Shown: positions 8,931 through 18,436, numbered from the stretch's first letter. The stretch is 64,000 nt of DNA from CBDFHB01 sp965250115 (GCA_965250115.1 CBDFNJ010000002.1:3534001-3598000); one strand, 5' to 3'. Notes: a model not told the origin generated them from the sequence alone. Translations and numbers: made by a program.

Positions 8931-9839
8931 CTACTTGTAGAACTCGGGCGATTTCTTGAGCGAGTTGTACTGACCCACGTCGTGCTGGATCCAAAGCTGC
9001 GCGTTGTAGTGGTCTATGAGATCCTGGATGCGCCAATAGGCCGCCAAGACGTCGAGTCGATTCACGATGTCTTCTCTTGCGATGCGGGGAATCCAGCGGT
9101 TGTCGAAGTTTTCCTGGGTGTGAACCGCGTCTCCGCTCAAAATCACCCAACCCGTCTCGCGAAGGTTCACCATCGCGATCTGACTGCCAGGCGTATGGCC
9201 ACCCACCCAACCGACGATCACGCTCGCGTCGCCGAACACATCCAAGTCGCCATCTACCAGCTTCACCGGATGACTCCGTGAGAAGACCGGCGCATCGAGC
9301 CTGGGGGGACCGGTCGGCGCGCCCGACCCCTGGAACGCATTCTCATACTCGAGCCTTTGAATCAACACGGTCGAGTCCGGGAACATCTCCACATTGCCGG
9401 TGTGGTCGGCATGCGAGTGCGATATCCCGACGTATTTGACATCCGCCGGAGCGACCTGGAGCGTTTGAAGCTGTGACGCCACCGTCTGGGTCTTTTCCCA
9501 TCGGATGCCGGCAGCCCCCCTTGACGCGTAACCGGGCGGCGACATCTCGGCGATGATGTCATTGGGGCAGGTGTCCCACATCATGTAGCCACTCGCGTGC
9601 TGGATCAGAAAGCAAGGCGCCGAGATATCGATCGCCGTGCCGTCCGCGTCCATCATGTTCGTCCAGCTCGACTTGTTGCCCGCGTGCCCCACGCCCCCAT
9701 CCAGGACGTAGAGCCGCTCCGCGAAACCGTGGTCTCTCTCAAAGGCTTGTGCCGAAACAACGCTAGCAAAAACAGACAAGGAACCCGCCACAGCCAGAGC
9801 GATGGCAACCACTCGCAAAATTCCGGTCATTCGTTTCAT
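8931..9839 (-). CDS. Exported metallo-beta-lactamase-fold hydrolase, copy B
   Basis: About 302 residues from the ATG at 9839 (gggag eight bases upstream). Almost identical to the preceding copy at nucleotide level, including silent positions, so the duplication or gene conversion is recent. It has the same signal peptide, HSHADH, GGHTPGSQ and SGDAVHTQ motifs. Differences are a few substitutions and one extra residue near YASRGAAGI. It starts 14 bp after the stop of the VOC gene at 9854-10867, which suggests translational coupling within the same transcript. Confidence 0.8.
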   Translation of the reverse strand: MKRMTGILRVVAIALAVAGSLSVFASVVSAQAFERDHGFAERLYVLDGGVGHAGNKSSWTNMMDADGTAIDISAPCFLIQHASGYMMWDTCPNDIIAEMSPPGYASRGAAGIRWEKTQTVASQLQTLQVAPADVKYVGISHSHADHTGNVEMFPDSTVLIQRLEYENAFQGSGAPTGPPRLDAPVFSRSHPVKLVDGDLDVFGDASVIVGWVGGHTPGSQIAMVNLRETGWVILSGDAVHTQENFDNRWIPRIAREDIVNRLDVLAAYWRIQDLIDHYNAQLWIQHDVGQYNSLKKSPEFYK

Positions 9840-9853
9840 ACAAAGACTCCCAT

Positions 9854-10867
9854 TCAAAGTAGAACTCCTGTGCTCGCAATATATTCAGGCAATCCCCATC
9901 CGCCGATCTCGACTTGTATACCGTCCGGATCCGTAATCGTCCAGGATCGGTCGGTGTGCTCCTTGGCCTCGTGACCGAGACGGTCGAGCTCAGCCTTCAC
10001 CGCAGCATGATCGTAGTTCTCGATCGCGAAGGCATAGTGTTTGAGGTACGGCGTACCGTCGCCCCCGGCCGGACGGAGAACGAGGGCTTCTTGATAGAAC
10101 CGCAGTATCACCTGATCGGCTTGGTTCTGAATCACCTTCATCCCCATGCAGTTCTCGTAGAACTCTCGGCCCTTGTCCAAATCGGCACAATTGAGCACCA
10201 GGTAGTTGAAAGCGAAGGCCTTGAACGAGCTCCCGTCCGGCGTTGGGGCCGCCTCGAGAGCCTCCGTGTTGAGGCCGGCCTGAAACGCATCATGACACTC
10301 TGCCGATTCTGCAACCGCGCACGGCCGGGCGGCTCCAGGATACATGGCATGGCTTGGCTCCGCGGGAACCCAGGTGTTGAGCATGTAGCCATTCGGATCG
10401 TCGGCAATCCAGCCGTGTTCGCCGTCTGGACGAATGTTGGCCAGCTGACGACGCTCCATTTCGACTTTCATCGCGTCCAGATGAGGCATGATGTTGGTGA
10501 TCCCGAACGCGATGTGACCCACCAATCCCGGCCCGCCCTCGCGGCCCGCCCGAATGTAGAAGCCACTCGGTATCTCGGGACTTCCGAACTCGAGCGCACA
10601 CTGCGTTCCGTTGTCCCAGGCGTCCCGCATGCCGAACACGTTGATGTAGAAGTCGCGGCTCCGGACGTAGTCGTCAACCTGCAACGAAAGGTGCTGTACG
10701 TTGGCCACCGGAAAACTCATTCCAGCCCCGCTGGCCTGCGCGGCCGAGGCCGCCCGAGCAGCCCCTATGGCAAACGGAACGGAGCCCGCTGCCAGGGCTG
10801 TCGCTCCACCCAAGCCGAGGGCCTGAAGCACCTCGCGCCGGTCCATCTCTGTAAAACGATTCATCAT
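9854..10867 (-). CDS. Tat-exported two-domain VOC protein, copy B
   Basis: 337 residues, with ggaggtttc just before the ATG at 10867. The Tat motif MDRREVLQALGLGG is followed by an Ala-rich hydrophobic stretch, without the lipobox Cys of the copy at 6684-7760. Two VOC modules begin at about 52 (VQHLSLQVDDYVRSRDFY) and about 200 (LVLNCADLDKGREFYENC). It is clearly paralogous to the other VOC gene but more diverged than the MBL pair. It heads a run of six paired genes read as VOC, MBL, MBL, VOC, amidohydrolase, amidohydrolase. Confidence 0.8.
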   Translation of the reverse strand: MMNRFTEMDRREVLQALGLGGATALAAGSVPFAIGAARAASAAQASGAGMSFPVANVQHLSLQVDDYVRSRDFYINVFGMRDAWDNGTQCALEFGSPEIPSGFYIRAGREGGPGLVGHIAFGITNIMPHLDAMKVEMERRQLANIRPDGEHGWIADDPNGYMLNTWVPAEPSHAMYPGAARPCAVAESAECHDAFQAGLNTEALEAAPTPDGSSFKAFAFNYLVLNCADLDKGREFYENCMGMKVIQNQADQVILRFYQEALVLRPAGGDGTPYLKHYAFAIENYDHAAVKAELDRLGHEAKEHTDRSWTITDPDGIQVEIGGWGLPEYIASTGVLL

Positions 10868-10910
10868 GAAACCTCCATAGTCTGGACGAAAAAAATTAGG
10901 GACGTCGAGC

Positions 10911-12278
10911 CTATCGTCCGGCTGATGTCACGGCAGTGGGTGTCCCAGTCAGCTCGTTCTTATAAACCACCCCGCCCTTCATCACGAACTTCACCCGCTC
11001 CGTCTCCGTGATGTCCTCCAGGGGGTTCCCCGCCGTCGCAATCACGTCCGCGTACTTCCCAACCTCCAGGCTTCCGACCCGGTCATCCCAGCCATAGTTC
11101 AACGCCTTGGCCGCACCCATCATCGCTATCTGCAGTGCCTGCGCCGGGGTCATCCCGAAATCCACGTAGTGGGCGAACTGCGTAACCTGCTGCCCGTGTC
11201 TCGGCGGGTTCATGTCGCTGGCAAAGGCAATGTTGACGCCATTGCGCATGGCAATCGGGATGCTCTGTTTCGTCAGACTCAACCGGCTCGCCTTGCCCCC
11301 GGTGCGCGGCAGATCGGACTCGTCCGTATTGAGCATGTTCTGAAGCGTGTACGACATGGTGATGCCCTTTTGGACCATCGTCTGGGCAAGCGCGTCCGTC
11401 AACTCGTTGCCGTGCTCGATCTTATCCACTCCCGCGTTGATGCAATCGGGAAGACCCGGTCCCCCATACGCATGGCAGGCGACCTTCATGCCGCGCCGGT
11501 GCGCCTCGTCGACGATCGCCTCCAGCTCTTCCATCGTCACTGACTGGACGCCCAACATGGTGCCGTCCGGATAGAAGTGCTGGTGCTCGTCACCAATGAA
11601 GTCCTGGCCGTTGTAAATCTTGATCCAATCCGCACCGTAGTGCTTCAGCTTCCGCACCGCGTGACGTGCCGACCAGGGACCCGCTATGAAGAACTCATTC
11701 GGGAACGGATCTGAGCTGACGACCGAGGGCGGCGGTCCCGCGTTCCGATCCCGCTGCGTGATCTCGTGACCGGAAACCTGCAACCGCGGACCCCAGGTGA
11801 CCCCCCGGTTGATGGCATAGCGGATGTCGATGGGGATGAACGTGTTCCGACCGCTCATATCGATGGCGGTCGTGATGCCGGCGAGAAGGTCGTTCTGGGC
11901 CTGGCGCAAAGCCCTGAGCGTCTTGTACGAGACCGATTGTTCCCCTCTCGGCGTGATGTGCAGATGGGAATCGATGAAGCCCGGCATCATCGTCGCCCCG
12001 CCCAGATCGATGACTGTGGCATTGGGCGGGATACGCACGTCCGAACCGACTGCGGCGATTCGGTCACGCTCTACCAACACCACCTGGTTCTCCAACATCG
12101 TGCCCGTGTTCGCGTCGAACAAACGAGCCGCACGGATCGCTACCGTACCCGTGGGCGGCTCGGCCCAGTCTTCTCCCGCCTGCTGAAGCTGCGCCCAGCC
12201 CGCGGTCGCCGACAGACCCATGGCGAGCAGCAGACTCAGAACTAAACGTACCGTTTGAAAGTGAGTTTGTTTGAACAC
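10911..12278 (-). CDS. Secreted metal-dependent amidohydrolase (imidazolonepropionase-like branch)
   Basis: 455 residues. Residues 1-29 are a Sec signal (RLVLSLLLAMGLSATAGWAQ). The amidohydrolase-1 pattern is clear: a composite beta-sandwich start (TVAIRAARLFDANTG), metal-binding HxH in GFIDSHLHITP, KIYNGQDF in the central barrel, His in ACHAYGG and EHGNEL, and Asp in FASDMNPPRHG. The end (GNPLEDITETERVKFVMKGG) is typical of exported prolidase/imidazolonepropionase-like amidohydrolases. The substrate cannot be predicted. It lies 43 bp upstream of the VOC gene, so it may lead the six-gene paired cluster. Confidence 0.85.
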   Translation of the reverse strand: MFKQTHFQTVRLVLSLLLAMGLSATAGWAQLQQAGEDWAEPPTGTVAIRAARLFDANTGTMLENQVVLVERDRIAAVGSDVRIPPNATVIDLGGATMMPGFIDSHLHITPRGEQSVSYKTLRALRQAQNDLLAGITTAIDMSGRNTFIPIDIRYAINRGVTWGPRLQVSGHEITQRDRNAGPPPSVVSSDPFPNEFFIAGPWSARHAVRKLKHYGADWIKIYNGQDFIGDEHQHFYPDGTMLGVQSVTMEELEAIVDEAHRRGMKVACHAYGGPGLPDCINAGVDKIEHGNELTDALAQTMVQKGITMSYTLQNMLNTDESDLPRTGGKASRLSLTKQSIPIAMRNGVNIAFASDMNPPRHGQQVTQFAHYVDFGMTPAQALQIAMMGAAKALNYGWDDRVGSLEVGKYADVIATAGNPLEDITETERVKFVMKGGVVYKNELTGTPTAVTSAGR

Positions 12279-12461
12279 CTATGCCTCCTCCCCCCCTATC
12301 CGAAGTCGATCGAACGAGGCGGACTCACTGATGGCTTGCTAGCCAAAAACAACAAAACTACAACCTAAGCTTCCTCCTGCTCGCCTTGCAGCTGAATGGA
12401 CGACTAGACGCAACGTTCCAAGTCCATTCAATACAAAGTCACTTGAACTGAATAGCGTCAA

Positions 12462-12501
12462 TGAGGTCCAGGTCGCCCGGATCCGGGCGACCTGGACCTC
12501 A
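12462..12501. repeat. Perfect 40-bp palindrome
   Basis: Each 20-base arm begins TGAGGTCCAGGTCG and the arms meet without a loop at CCGGATCCGG. The site lies between the stop of the large TonB receptor (12542) and the downstream amidohydrolase start (12278). There is no T-run on either side, so a simple intrinsic terminator is not clear. It may stabilise or end the receptor transcript, or be a protein-binding or cruciform site. Confidence 0.8.
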
Positions 12502-12529
12502 GTATCCTTCAACCTCAGTATCCTTCAAC
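12498..12529. repeat. Tandem direct repeat, 16 bp x 2
   Basis: The unit CTCAGTATCCTTCAAC occurs twice head to tail and overlaps the last bases of the 40-bp palindrome. The copies are identical. Function unknown; possibly a slipped duplication beside the hairpin. Confidence 0.85.
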
Positions 12530-12541
12530 CTCGTTTTAGGA

Positions 12542-15433
12542 TCAGAACCGGTACTGAATCTGGAAATCAATGATCCGGGGCAGCAACGTCTCCAACACCC
12601 TCCCGAATGAGGACCCGGAAAAGACCTCGATCTCCGTCGCGGGTGTCTGGTTGAGTATGTTGTAGATGTTCAGGCGGAGTTGAACTTGCTGGGAATCCGC
12701 AAAACGAAAGCCCTTCTGGAGCCGAATGTCCACGAGGTTGATGTGCGGCAGGCGGTTCGAGCTCAAGGGCTCGATGGGCGTCTCGAGCTCGTCGACGTTT
12801 TCACCACCCTCGAATACGACCCACCGGGCCCATGGATCCCCGCTCCGGTGCTCGAAGTTCCCCGAGAGCTGGATGTCGTGCGGGAAAAGATACGAGCCCG
12901 ATGCCCTGGCTATCCACTCCCACGTGTCATTGCCCCTGAAGAGCTCGTAGTTGGGATTGAGCAGAGCCTCTTCATAATCGGTGCTATAGGGTTCGTCGAT
13001 TTTCGTCGTGCTAAACGACCCCATGAATTGAAAGTTGTTGGAGAGTCGCTTCGACAGCGCCAGCTCCACCGACTTGTAGGACCGATCGGCCTTGGGATCG
13101 TTGAAGAGCGTCGGGTTTTGAAAGTCCAGTCCCGAAATCTCGTCCGCATAGTCGAAGTAGGTGAACGTCGTCCCTGGATCGTCGGACGTTCCCACGTCGC
13201 CGTCGGGGCCCGGATCCGGATTCACGATCGGCATATTGAACACCTCGGGGGGCCGCGTCGTGTTCAGGAGCCGGTATTGCTTAGACGCCTTTGAATAAAT
13301 CCCACTGGCGCGCACCGCGACGTCCCTGGCAACCTGATGCTCGAACTGGACCAAGAACTCATCGGTGATCGGAGCGACCTCGTCGGGGTTGACGACGGCA
13401 TTCGCGAGAAAGTCTTGCGCCCCCGAGAGTTCCTGAGAGCGAAAGTCGTCCCCGTTCAGGTCGAGGTCGACCTCCCCTTCGTCATACAGGAGGTTACCGT
13501 TGGCGTCATTCCGCCAGTCGTAGACCGTCGTGCCGAGGAAGTTCTGGGCGACCATGTGAATATCGTCCGACTGACGCATGGCTCTATATCGCCCCCAGCC
13601 GCCCTTGATCACCGTCCGGCCGTCACCGAACACGTCGAACGATCCGCGGAGGCGAGGCGCTAACGTGTTGAACGTCGGCATGTCCTGCCTCGGGAAGTCC
13701 TGTGCCGAGTACACGGTCGCGCCCGGGCCCGTTCCGGAGACGCGGCTTGACTCGCCTTCGAACCCGCGATCGTTGGCGAAGCGGACTCCAAGATTCAGAG
13801 TCAGACGCCTCTTGATGGTCCAGCTATCCGCCACGTAAAGACCCAGATACCGAATGTTGATGCTGGGACGGACCGGGTAGTTCCAGACATACAAGCGACG
13901 CGGCCTCGTGAAATCACGGTCGTAGTCGAGCCGGTAGTTCTGAGCCTGACCACGGTCCAACACGTTTCGGTTGCCGCCGACGTGGAAGTAGTCGGCGCCT
14001 ATTTTGAGATCGTGGCTGTTGTTACCGTCCCCCGCGATGTAGTAGTTCGAGTGGACCTTGAAGTGCATGCGTTTTTCGCCCTGTCGCTCCCCGACTCGAT
14101 GGGACGTCCCCTTTCGCTTCCTGTTGCCACGATCGCGCATGTGGATGAGGCTCTCGGTGCCGTCAATGAAAAACGTGCCGGACTTGTTCCAGAACCCTCC
14201 CGCCAGCGCCGTCAGCACGAGATTATCGCCCCGGACGCCCGTCCAATCGATCTTGGCGGCGCCGTTGGTCGGTGTTCCCCAGGGGGAGGTTTGATTACGC
14301 CGAGTCTCCCAGGCAGTCAGGGCGTTGATGTTTTCGGTATCATCTCTTCGATTCAGGAGCCCGTAGCCGGTGATCTTGTCCGAATCGTTCACCTGCCACG
14401 TGATCTTGGGGGTGAAGAAGTAGCTCAAATTCGTGATGACACATTGGCTGCCATCCTCTCGGGAGCAGAAGTTGTCCCCCCCAGTGCCCGCGAGATTGAC
14501 CAGGTTTCTCTGATGACGCGCCCCGAACCAGAACCAGATCTTGTCTTGCTTGATCTTGCCACCGATCTCTCCGTTGACATCCATCCGATTCTTGAGCTCC
14601 GTACCCTCGTCGGTACCCGTAGCCTGGAGCGAGCTGTTGGTAAAGCCGTAGAACGCGGCGCCCTGAAGCTGGTTTCCTCCAGACTTGATGACCGTGTTGA
14701 TGTGGATGCCACGCGCCGGAACCGAGGCATCATGGCCGACGGTCTCGACCGTCGCCTCTTCGAACGCGGTGAAGTCGAAATAGTTGCCGCTGTCGCCAAT
14801 TCTCGGGTTGTTCGTCACCACTCCATCGATCAGCTGCCACGCGTCGGCGCTCTGCCCGAAGGCCCGAAACGATGGGTTCTGGTTGTTGGTGCTCCCCCCC
14901 ACGTCAATAGGAGGCCGTGCCCCAGGAGTGAACTGCATGAGGCCGATGTACCCATTGCGCCCGGTGGGAATGGTCTCCAGCGCTTCGCGGGTTACTTGAG
15001 TCGTGGTGGCGGTCGCGGTCACATCCACCTGGGGTGATTCACCGGTGACGGTGACCGTCTCCTCGAGCCCTCCGACGGACATCTCTTGATCAAGTCTGGC
15101 CGTAAAGCCGGCCGTCAACCGAATTCCCTCTAACTTAATGAGTTGAAACCCTGTGAGGGCGTACTCGACGATGTAGGTTCCGACTGGCAATTGAACGAAG
15201 CGGTACTCCCCGCTGGCGCCGGTCACGGCCACCATCTCCCCAACCCGCAAGGCAGGGCTCGTGATCGTTACGGTCGCGCCTGGGAGCACCCCGCCAGTCT
15301 CGTCAGAAACCTCGCCGATGATGCGGCCAACTAATGCGTCACCTTGAGCCTCGCTGGCTCGAGGGACAAAGCTGCAAGCGATCAACGCTCCAAGAAACAC
15401 CAACCTTCTGTAGAACTTGGGACCTAACATCAT
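12542..15433 (-). CDS. Large TonB-dependent receptor with carboxypeptidase-regulatory domain (Oar-like)
   Basis: 963 residues with gggaggtta before the ATG. A Sec signal ends near RASEAQG. The N-terminal carboxypeptidase-regulatory domain (about 35-120: GEVSDETGGVLPGATVTI) precedes a plug domain (about 125-250; SPQVDVTATATTTQVTREAL) and a long beta-barrel ending with aromatic Phe (DFQIQYRF). This is the architecture of the very numerous SusC/Oar-like receptors in Acidobacteriota, thought to import large substrates. The gene is on the same strand as the exported hydrolase cluster, so it could import their substrate (inference from position only). Confidence 0.85.
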   Translation of the reverse strand: MMLGPKFYRRLVFLGALIACSFVPRASEAQGDALVGRIIGEVSDETGGVLPGATVTITSPALRVGEMVAVTGASGEYRFVQLPVGTYIVEYALTGFQLIKLEGIRLTAGFTARLDQEMSVGGLEETVTVTGESPQVDVTATATTTQVTREALETIPTGRNGYIGLMQFTPGARPPIDVGGSTNNQNPSFRAFGQSADAWQLIDGVVTNNPRIGDSGNYFDFTAFEEATVETVGHDASVPARGIHINTVIKSGGNQLQGAAFYGFTNSSLQATGTDEGTELKNRMDVNGEIGGKIKQDKIWFWFGARHQRNLVNLAGTGGDNFCSREDGSQCVITNLSYFFTPKITWQVNDSDKITGYGLLNRRDDTENINALTAWETRRNQTSPWGTPTNGAAKIDWTGVRGDNLVLTALAGGFWNKSGTFFIDGTESLIHMRDRGNRKRKGTSHRVGERQGEKRMHFKVHSNYYIAGDGNNSHDLKIGADYFHVGGNRNVLDRGQAQNYRLDYDRDFTRPRRLYVWNYPVRPSINIRYLGLYVADSWTIKRRLTLNLGVRFANDRGFEGESSRVSGTGPGATVYSAQDFPRQDMPTFNTLAPRLRGSFDVFGDGRTVIKGGWGRYRAMRQSDDIHMVAQNFLGTTVYDWRNDANGNLLYDEGEVDLDLNGDDFRSQELSGAQDFLANAVVNPDEVAPITDEFLVQFEHQVARDVAVRASGIYSKASKQYRLLNTTRPPEVFNMPIVNPDPGPDGDVGTSDDPGTTFTYFDYADEISGLDFQNPTLFNDPKADRSYKSVELALSKRLSNNFQFMGSFSTTKIDEPYSTDYEEALLNPNYELFRGNDTWEWIARASGSYLFPHDIQLSGNFEHRSGDPWARWVVFEGGENVDELETPIEPLSSNRLPHINLVDIRLQKGFRFADSQQVQLRLNIYNILNQTPATEIEVFSGSSFGRVLETLLPRIIDFQIQYRF

Positions 15434-15968
15434 TAACCTCCCAAAAATGTCATGCTTGACACGGATCAGCGAGTTCGGACTGGAAAGTATGTTCCTGTCC
15501 GGTTTCCATTGAGCAAGGTATGTGCCAGAAATCCAATAGCGCTAAAAGCCCCAGGGCCGATTGATGCCATCAGTTACAAGCCTTCCACTGGAGCGCATCA
15601 TGGCCTTGATCCACAGTTTTGGAGAGCGATCCAATATTGTGCAATATGGAAGCCGCAACGATGCATTGAGAACTTATCGCCGCTTTGAAGACCTTTGACA
15701 GGCAGGCTACGACCCTGCTCTCGAACTCCCGCGGTTGTACGGTTGTCCAAACATGCCGCCCGAGAGAGAAGATGCCAGTCAAACACACACGGGGTCCTTT
15801 CGCGCGGTCGCGCGGTCGCGCGGTCGCGCGGTCGCGCGGTCGTAGTTAGCATGTGGCGCGTGGCTTGTCAACTGAAGGGGTTCAGCACTTGCCCATTAGC
15901 CAACGTGACTCACGCCAAATTGGGTTTTGTCGAGCCACTCGGCGGATCAGAGACTTCGATTGCCCCGC
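15434..15968. other. Intergenic stretch, no gene recognised
   Basis: 535 bp between the TonB receptor start and the beta-propeller stop. It should hold the receptor promoter. Short open frames exist on both strands, but none has a convincing ribosome-binding site or recognisable domain. The one notable structure is an 8-bp tandem repeat at 15801-15840. Confidence 0.5.
15801..15840. repeat. 8-bp tandem repeat x 5
   Basis: The unit CGCGCGGT is repeated five times without interruption, followed by CG. It is a simple-sequence tract in the intergenic gap; the repeat count may vary between strains by slippage. Not a CRISPR array, because there are no spacers. Confidence 0.9.
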
Positions 15969-17243
15969 TCAATCGAGATCCAACGCGAGGATCGTCTTTC
16001 GGTCGCGCACGTAGAGTATCTTGCCAACCAGCGTCGGTATCGTCCAGGCATTGCCTTGCAGCAACTCGAGTTGAGAGTGGATGTTCAAGCCCTCTGCGGA
16101 AGGCGTGGCCAGCACCAGTGTTCCATCCTCGTCGATCATGATGAAGCGACCGTCGGCGTAGATGAAGCTCGCCCGTGCCAGCCTCCGATCCTGCCAGATG
16201 ATGTTTCCCGTAGTGACATCGATCGCCGTAAAGAAGGCTGGTCCGAAGGCGCCGCTGGAACCATAGACAACCTCGCCGATACGAATCGCGTTGGCGAAAT
16301 GCAGGCGCACCCGAGGGCTCCTCCAAACTTCCTCCGCGCGCGTTTCGCCTGCAGCCCTTGTGAGTCTGAGCACCCGGGTGCCGACGCCATAGTGAGCGCT
16401 CATGAAGAGCAGGTTGCCGGGGCCCCAGACCGGAGTGCTGACATTGGTTCCATTGCCCTTGACCCGATAGCTCCACCGCAGGTCTCCGTTGTCCGGGTCC
16501 ACTCCGATCAGCCAGTCGCGCATGAAGGTCACGAGCTGGTCCTCTCCGTCCACGTCGATCAACGACGGCGAGGCATAGGCATGATGGTAATCATGTCTTT
16601 GCCAGACAATCTTCCCGTCTTCCTGGTTGAACGCCATGATGGATCCGCCGGCCGCTCCAACCGGCAGAATGACGGTGTCCTTATATTGAATCGGACTGGG
16701 CGCGTACCCCCGCTGCCGAACGAATCCGCCCAGATCGGCGAATAGGTGATGCTCCCAGATGACTTCTCCCGTGTCCTTGTCGAGGCAATGGAACCAGCCG
16801 GTCGCTCCAGCGGCAAACAAGTAATTCCCGACGATCAGGGGAGTGGAATGCGGTCCGAGTCCCCTTTCGAGATGATACTCTTCGACGATCTCCGCCTCCC
16901 GACCCACGACGATAAAAGGCGCCTCGTATGCCCGCTCCCACAGGGTCTTGCCGCTTTCAGCTTCCAATGCGATAACGACCTCCCGATCGCCTCTCCGGTA
17001 CATGGTGTAGAGCGTGCCGGACACAACCGCTATCGAAGAGTAACCCTCGCCCAGTGCACGACTCCAAAGCCGACGAGGACCGGCGCTGGGCCACGACGCG
17101 GCCAGTCCTTTCGCGTCGGACTTGAAATCGCGATGCGGTCCACCCCACTGCGGCCAGTCCGTCGACTGAGCCAGTCCGGTAACGGCCGAAAGCAACACGC
17201 CGGCGAACGACCAGCATGAACGTTGCCCATGGTGAAGCCGCAT
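15969..17243 (-). CDS. Exported PQQ-type beta-propeller (pyrrolo-quinoline quinone repeat) protein
   Basis: About 424 residues from the ATG at 17243. It begins with a short signal (CWSFAGVLLSAVTGLAQ) directly followed by TDWPQWGGPHRDF, the usual opening of outer PQQ_2-type propellers. Repeats such as GTLYTMYRRGDREVVIALEA, DTGEVIWEHHLF, NQEDGKIVWQRHDYHH and DVTTGNIIWQDRRLA each look like one blade with the WxxR/xxxG end. No PQQ-binding Cys pair is visible, so it may be a structural propeller rather than a quinoprotein dehydrogenase. It is transcribed divergently from the TPR gene that starts at 17486. Confidence 0.8.
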   Translation of the reverse strand: MRLHHGQRSCWSFAGVLLSAVTGLAQSTDWPQWGGPHRDFKSDAKGLAASWPSAGPRRLWSRALGEGYSSIAVVSGTLYTMYRRGDREVVIALEAESGKTLWERAYEAPFIVVGREAEIVEEYHLERGLGPHSTPLIVGNYLFAAGATGWFHCLDKDTGEVIWEHHLFADLGGFVRQRGYAPSPIQYKDTVILPVGAAGGSIMAFNQEDGKIVWQRHDYHHAYASPSLIDVDGEDQLVTFMRDWLIGVDPDNGDLRWSYRVKGNGTNVSTPVWGPGNLLFMSAHYGVGTRVLRLTRAAGETRAEEVWRSPRVRLHFANAIRIGEVVYGSSGAFGPAFFTAIDVTTGNIIWQDRRLARASFIYADGRFIMIDEDGTLVLATPSAEGLNIHSQLELLQGNAWTIPTLVGKILYVRDRKTILALDLD

Positions 17244-17485
17244 ATGAGTGTCCTCGACCTGATTCAAGCTCGGCAACAGGCACGAGATGAGGGCGAGACG
17301 CCCGAGTTGACGCGAACCTTCCAACGCGACCTGGTCTTGGCAATTCACAATAGCAGGTGAGTCTCCCGAAACGAAGGAGAGGGACAAACCACGGCCACTG
17401 GCAGAGTCGTTGGCGATCCTGGTGGCCCTTGCGCGCGCAGTGGTCTATGATCGGACCGGATCGGGAGCTGTGGAGGGATAACACA

Positions 17486-18403
17486 ATGAAGTATCGTATT
17501 CTCGCACTCGTTGTGAGCATGGCGTTCGCGGGAACGAGCGAAGCCTTGCAAAAGGGAAGTGGCCGCGTCACGGGAACGGTCAAAGACACGGACGGCAATC
17601 CCATCGCCGGCGCGCACATCGAAGCCACCACAGAAGGTAGTTCCTCGACAGTCGAATCGAACTCCAATGACAAAGGTAGTTGGGTGGCGACAGGTTTCCG
17701 AGGCGGAACCTGGACATTCACCTTCACCGCGGACGGCTACGCGTCGGTGGCCCAAAACGTTCCCGTCAAGGAGCTCGCCAGAAATCGTACCCTGGACATC
17801 ATCTTGGAGAAGGCCACGGCGTCGAATTTCGGCGCTAGCGATAAGGTCGCCGAGCAACTCAGCGAGGCCAACCAGCTCTATGACGCAGGAGACTACGCCG
17901 GAGCGCTGGCAGTGTATCAACAAATGATCGAAGAGGCCCCGATGCTCTATCAGATACACCTCAACATCGGGAACGTATACAAGGAGCAGGGCAACCTGGA
18001 CGAGGCCTTGGCCGAGTATCGCATCGTGCTGGAGCACGATGCGTCGAACCTCTCGGCCCTAGTGAGTGCGGGCGACCTGCTGGCCAAACAGGGGAAGTTC
18101 GATGAGGCGATCCCCTACTTCGAGCAAGCCGTTGAGATGAGCCCCACGGATGAAGCAGTTCCCTACAACGTGGCCGAGCTTTGGTTCAACGCGGGCAACG
18201 TGGCGAAGGCTATAGAGTTCTATAAAAAGGCCACCGCTATCAGGCCCGGTTATGCGAATGCCTATCTGAAGACCGGCTACGCCTACCTGAACTTGGGTCA
18301 GTTGGACGAAGCGGCGGCAGAGTTCCAAAAGGTCGTCGAGGTGGCGCCCGATGGGCCAGAAGCTGCGCAGGCCCGGGCGGCGCTCACCTCTCTCGGAAAG
18401 TAA
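17486..18403 (+). CDS. Exported carboxypeptidase-regulatory / TPR repeat protein
   Basis: 305 residues from the ATG at 17486, preceded by tggaggga. Signal peptide MKYRILALVVSMAFAG. Residues about 25-100 are a carboxypeptidase-regulatory-like (Ig-type) domain (RVTGTVKDTDGNPIAGAHIE), then about five TPR units (GDYAGALAVYQQMIEEAP, GNLDEALAEYRIVLEHD, GKFDEAIPYFEQAVEMSP, GNVAKAIEFYKKATAI, GQLDEAAAEFQKVVEVAP). Likely a periplasmic scaffolding or outer-membrane-associated protein. It converges with the GWxTD gene, whose C-terminus also has TPRs. Confidence 0.8.
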   Translation: MKYRILALVVSMAFAGTSEALQKGSGRVTGTVKDTDGNPIAGAHIEATTEGSSSTVESNSNDKGSWVATGFRGGTWTFTFTADGYASVAQNVPVKELARNRTLDIILEKATASNFGASDKVAEQLSEANQLYDAGDYAGALAVYQQMIEEAPMLYQIHLNIGNVYKEQGNLDEALAEYRIVLEHDASNLSALVSAGDLLAKQGKFDEAIPYFEQAVEMSPTDEAVPYNVAELWFNAGNVAKAIEFYKKATAIRPGYANAYLKTGYAYLNLGQLDEAAAEFQKVVEVAPDGPEAAQARAALTSLGK

Positions 18404-18436
18404 CGGCGGTCGGTCTGGGGTTGCTCGGTAGGGCGA

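Noticed and set aside
13982..15037. A 351-codon open frame on the + strand opposite the TonB receptor
   Set aside because: The receptor frame on the minus strand has clear family motifs; this one does not.
15801..15840. Considered as part of a CRISPR array
   Set aside because: The repeat unit is 8 bp and contiguous, with no spacers and no cas genes nearby.
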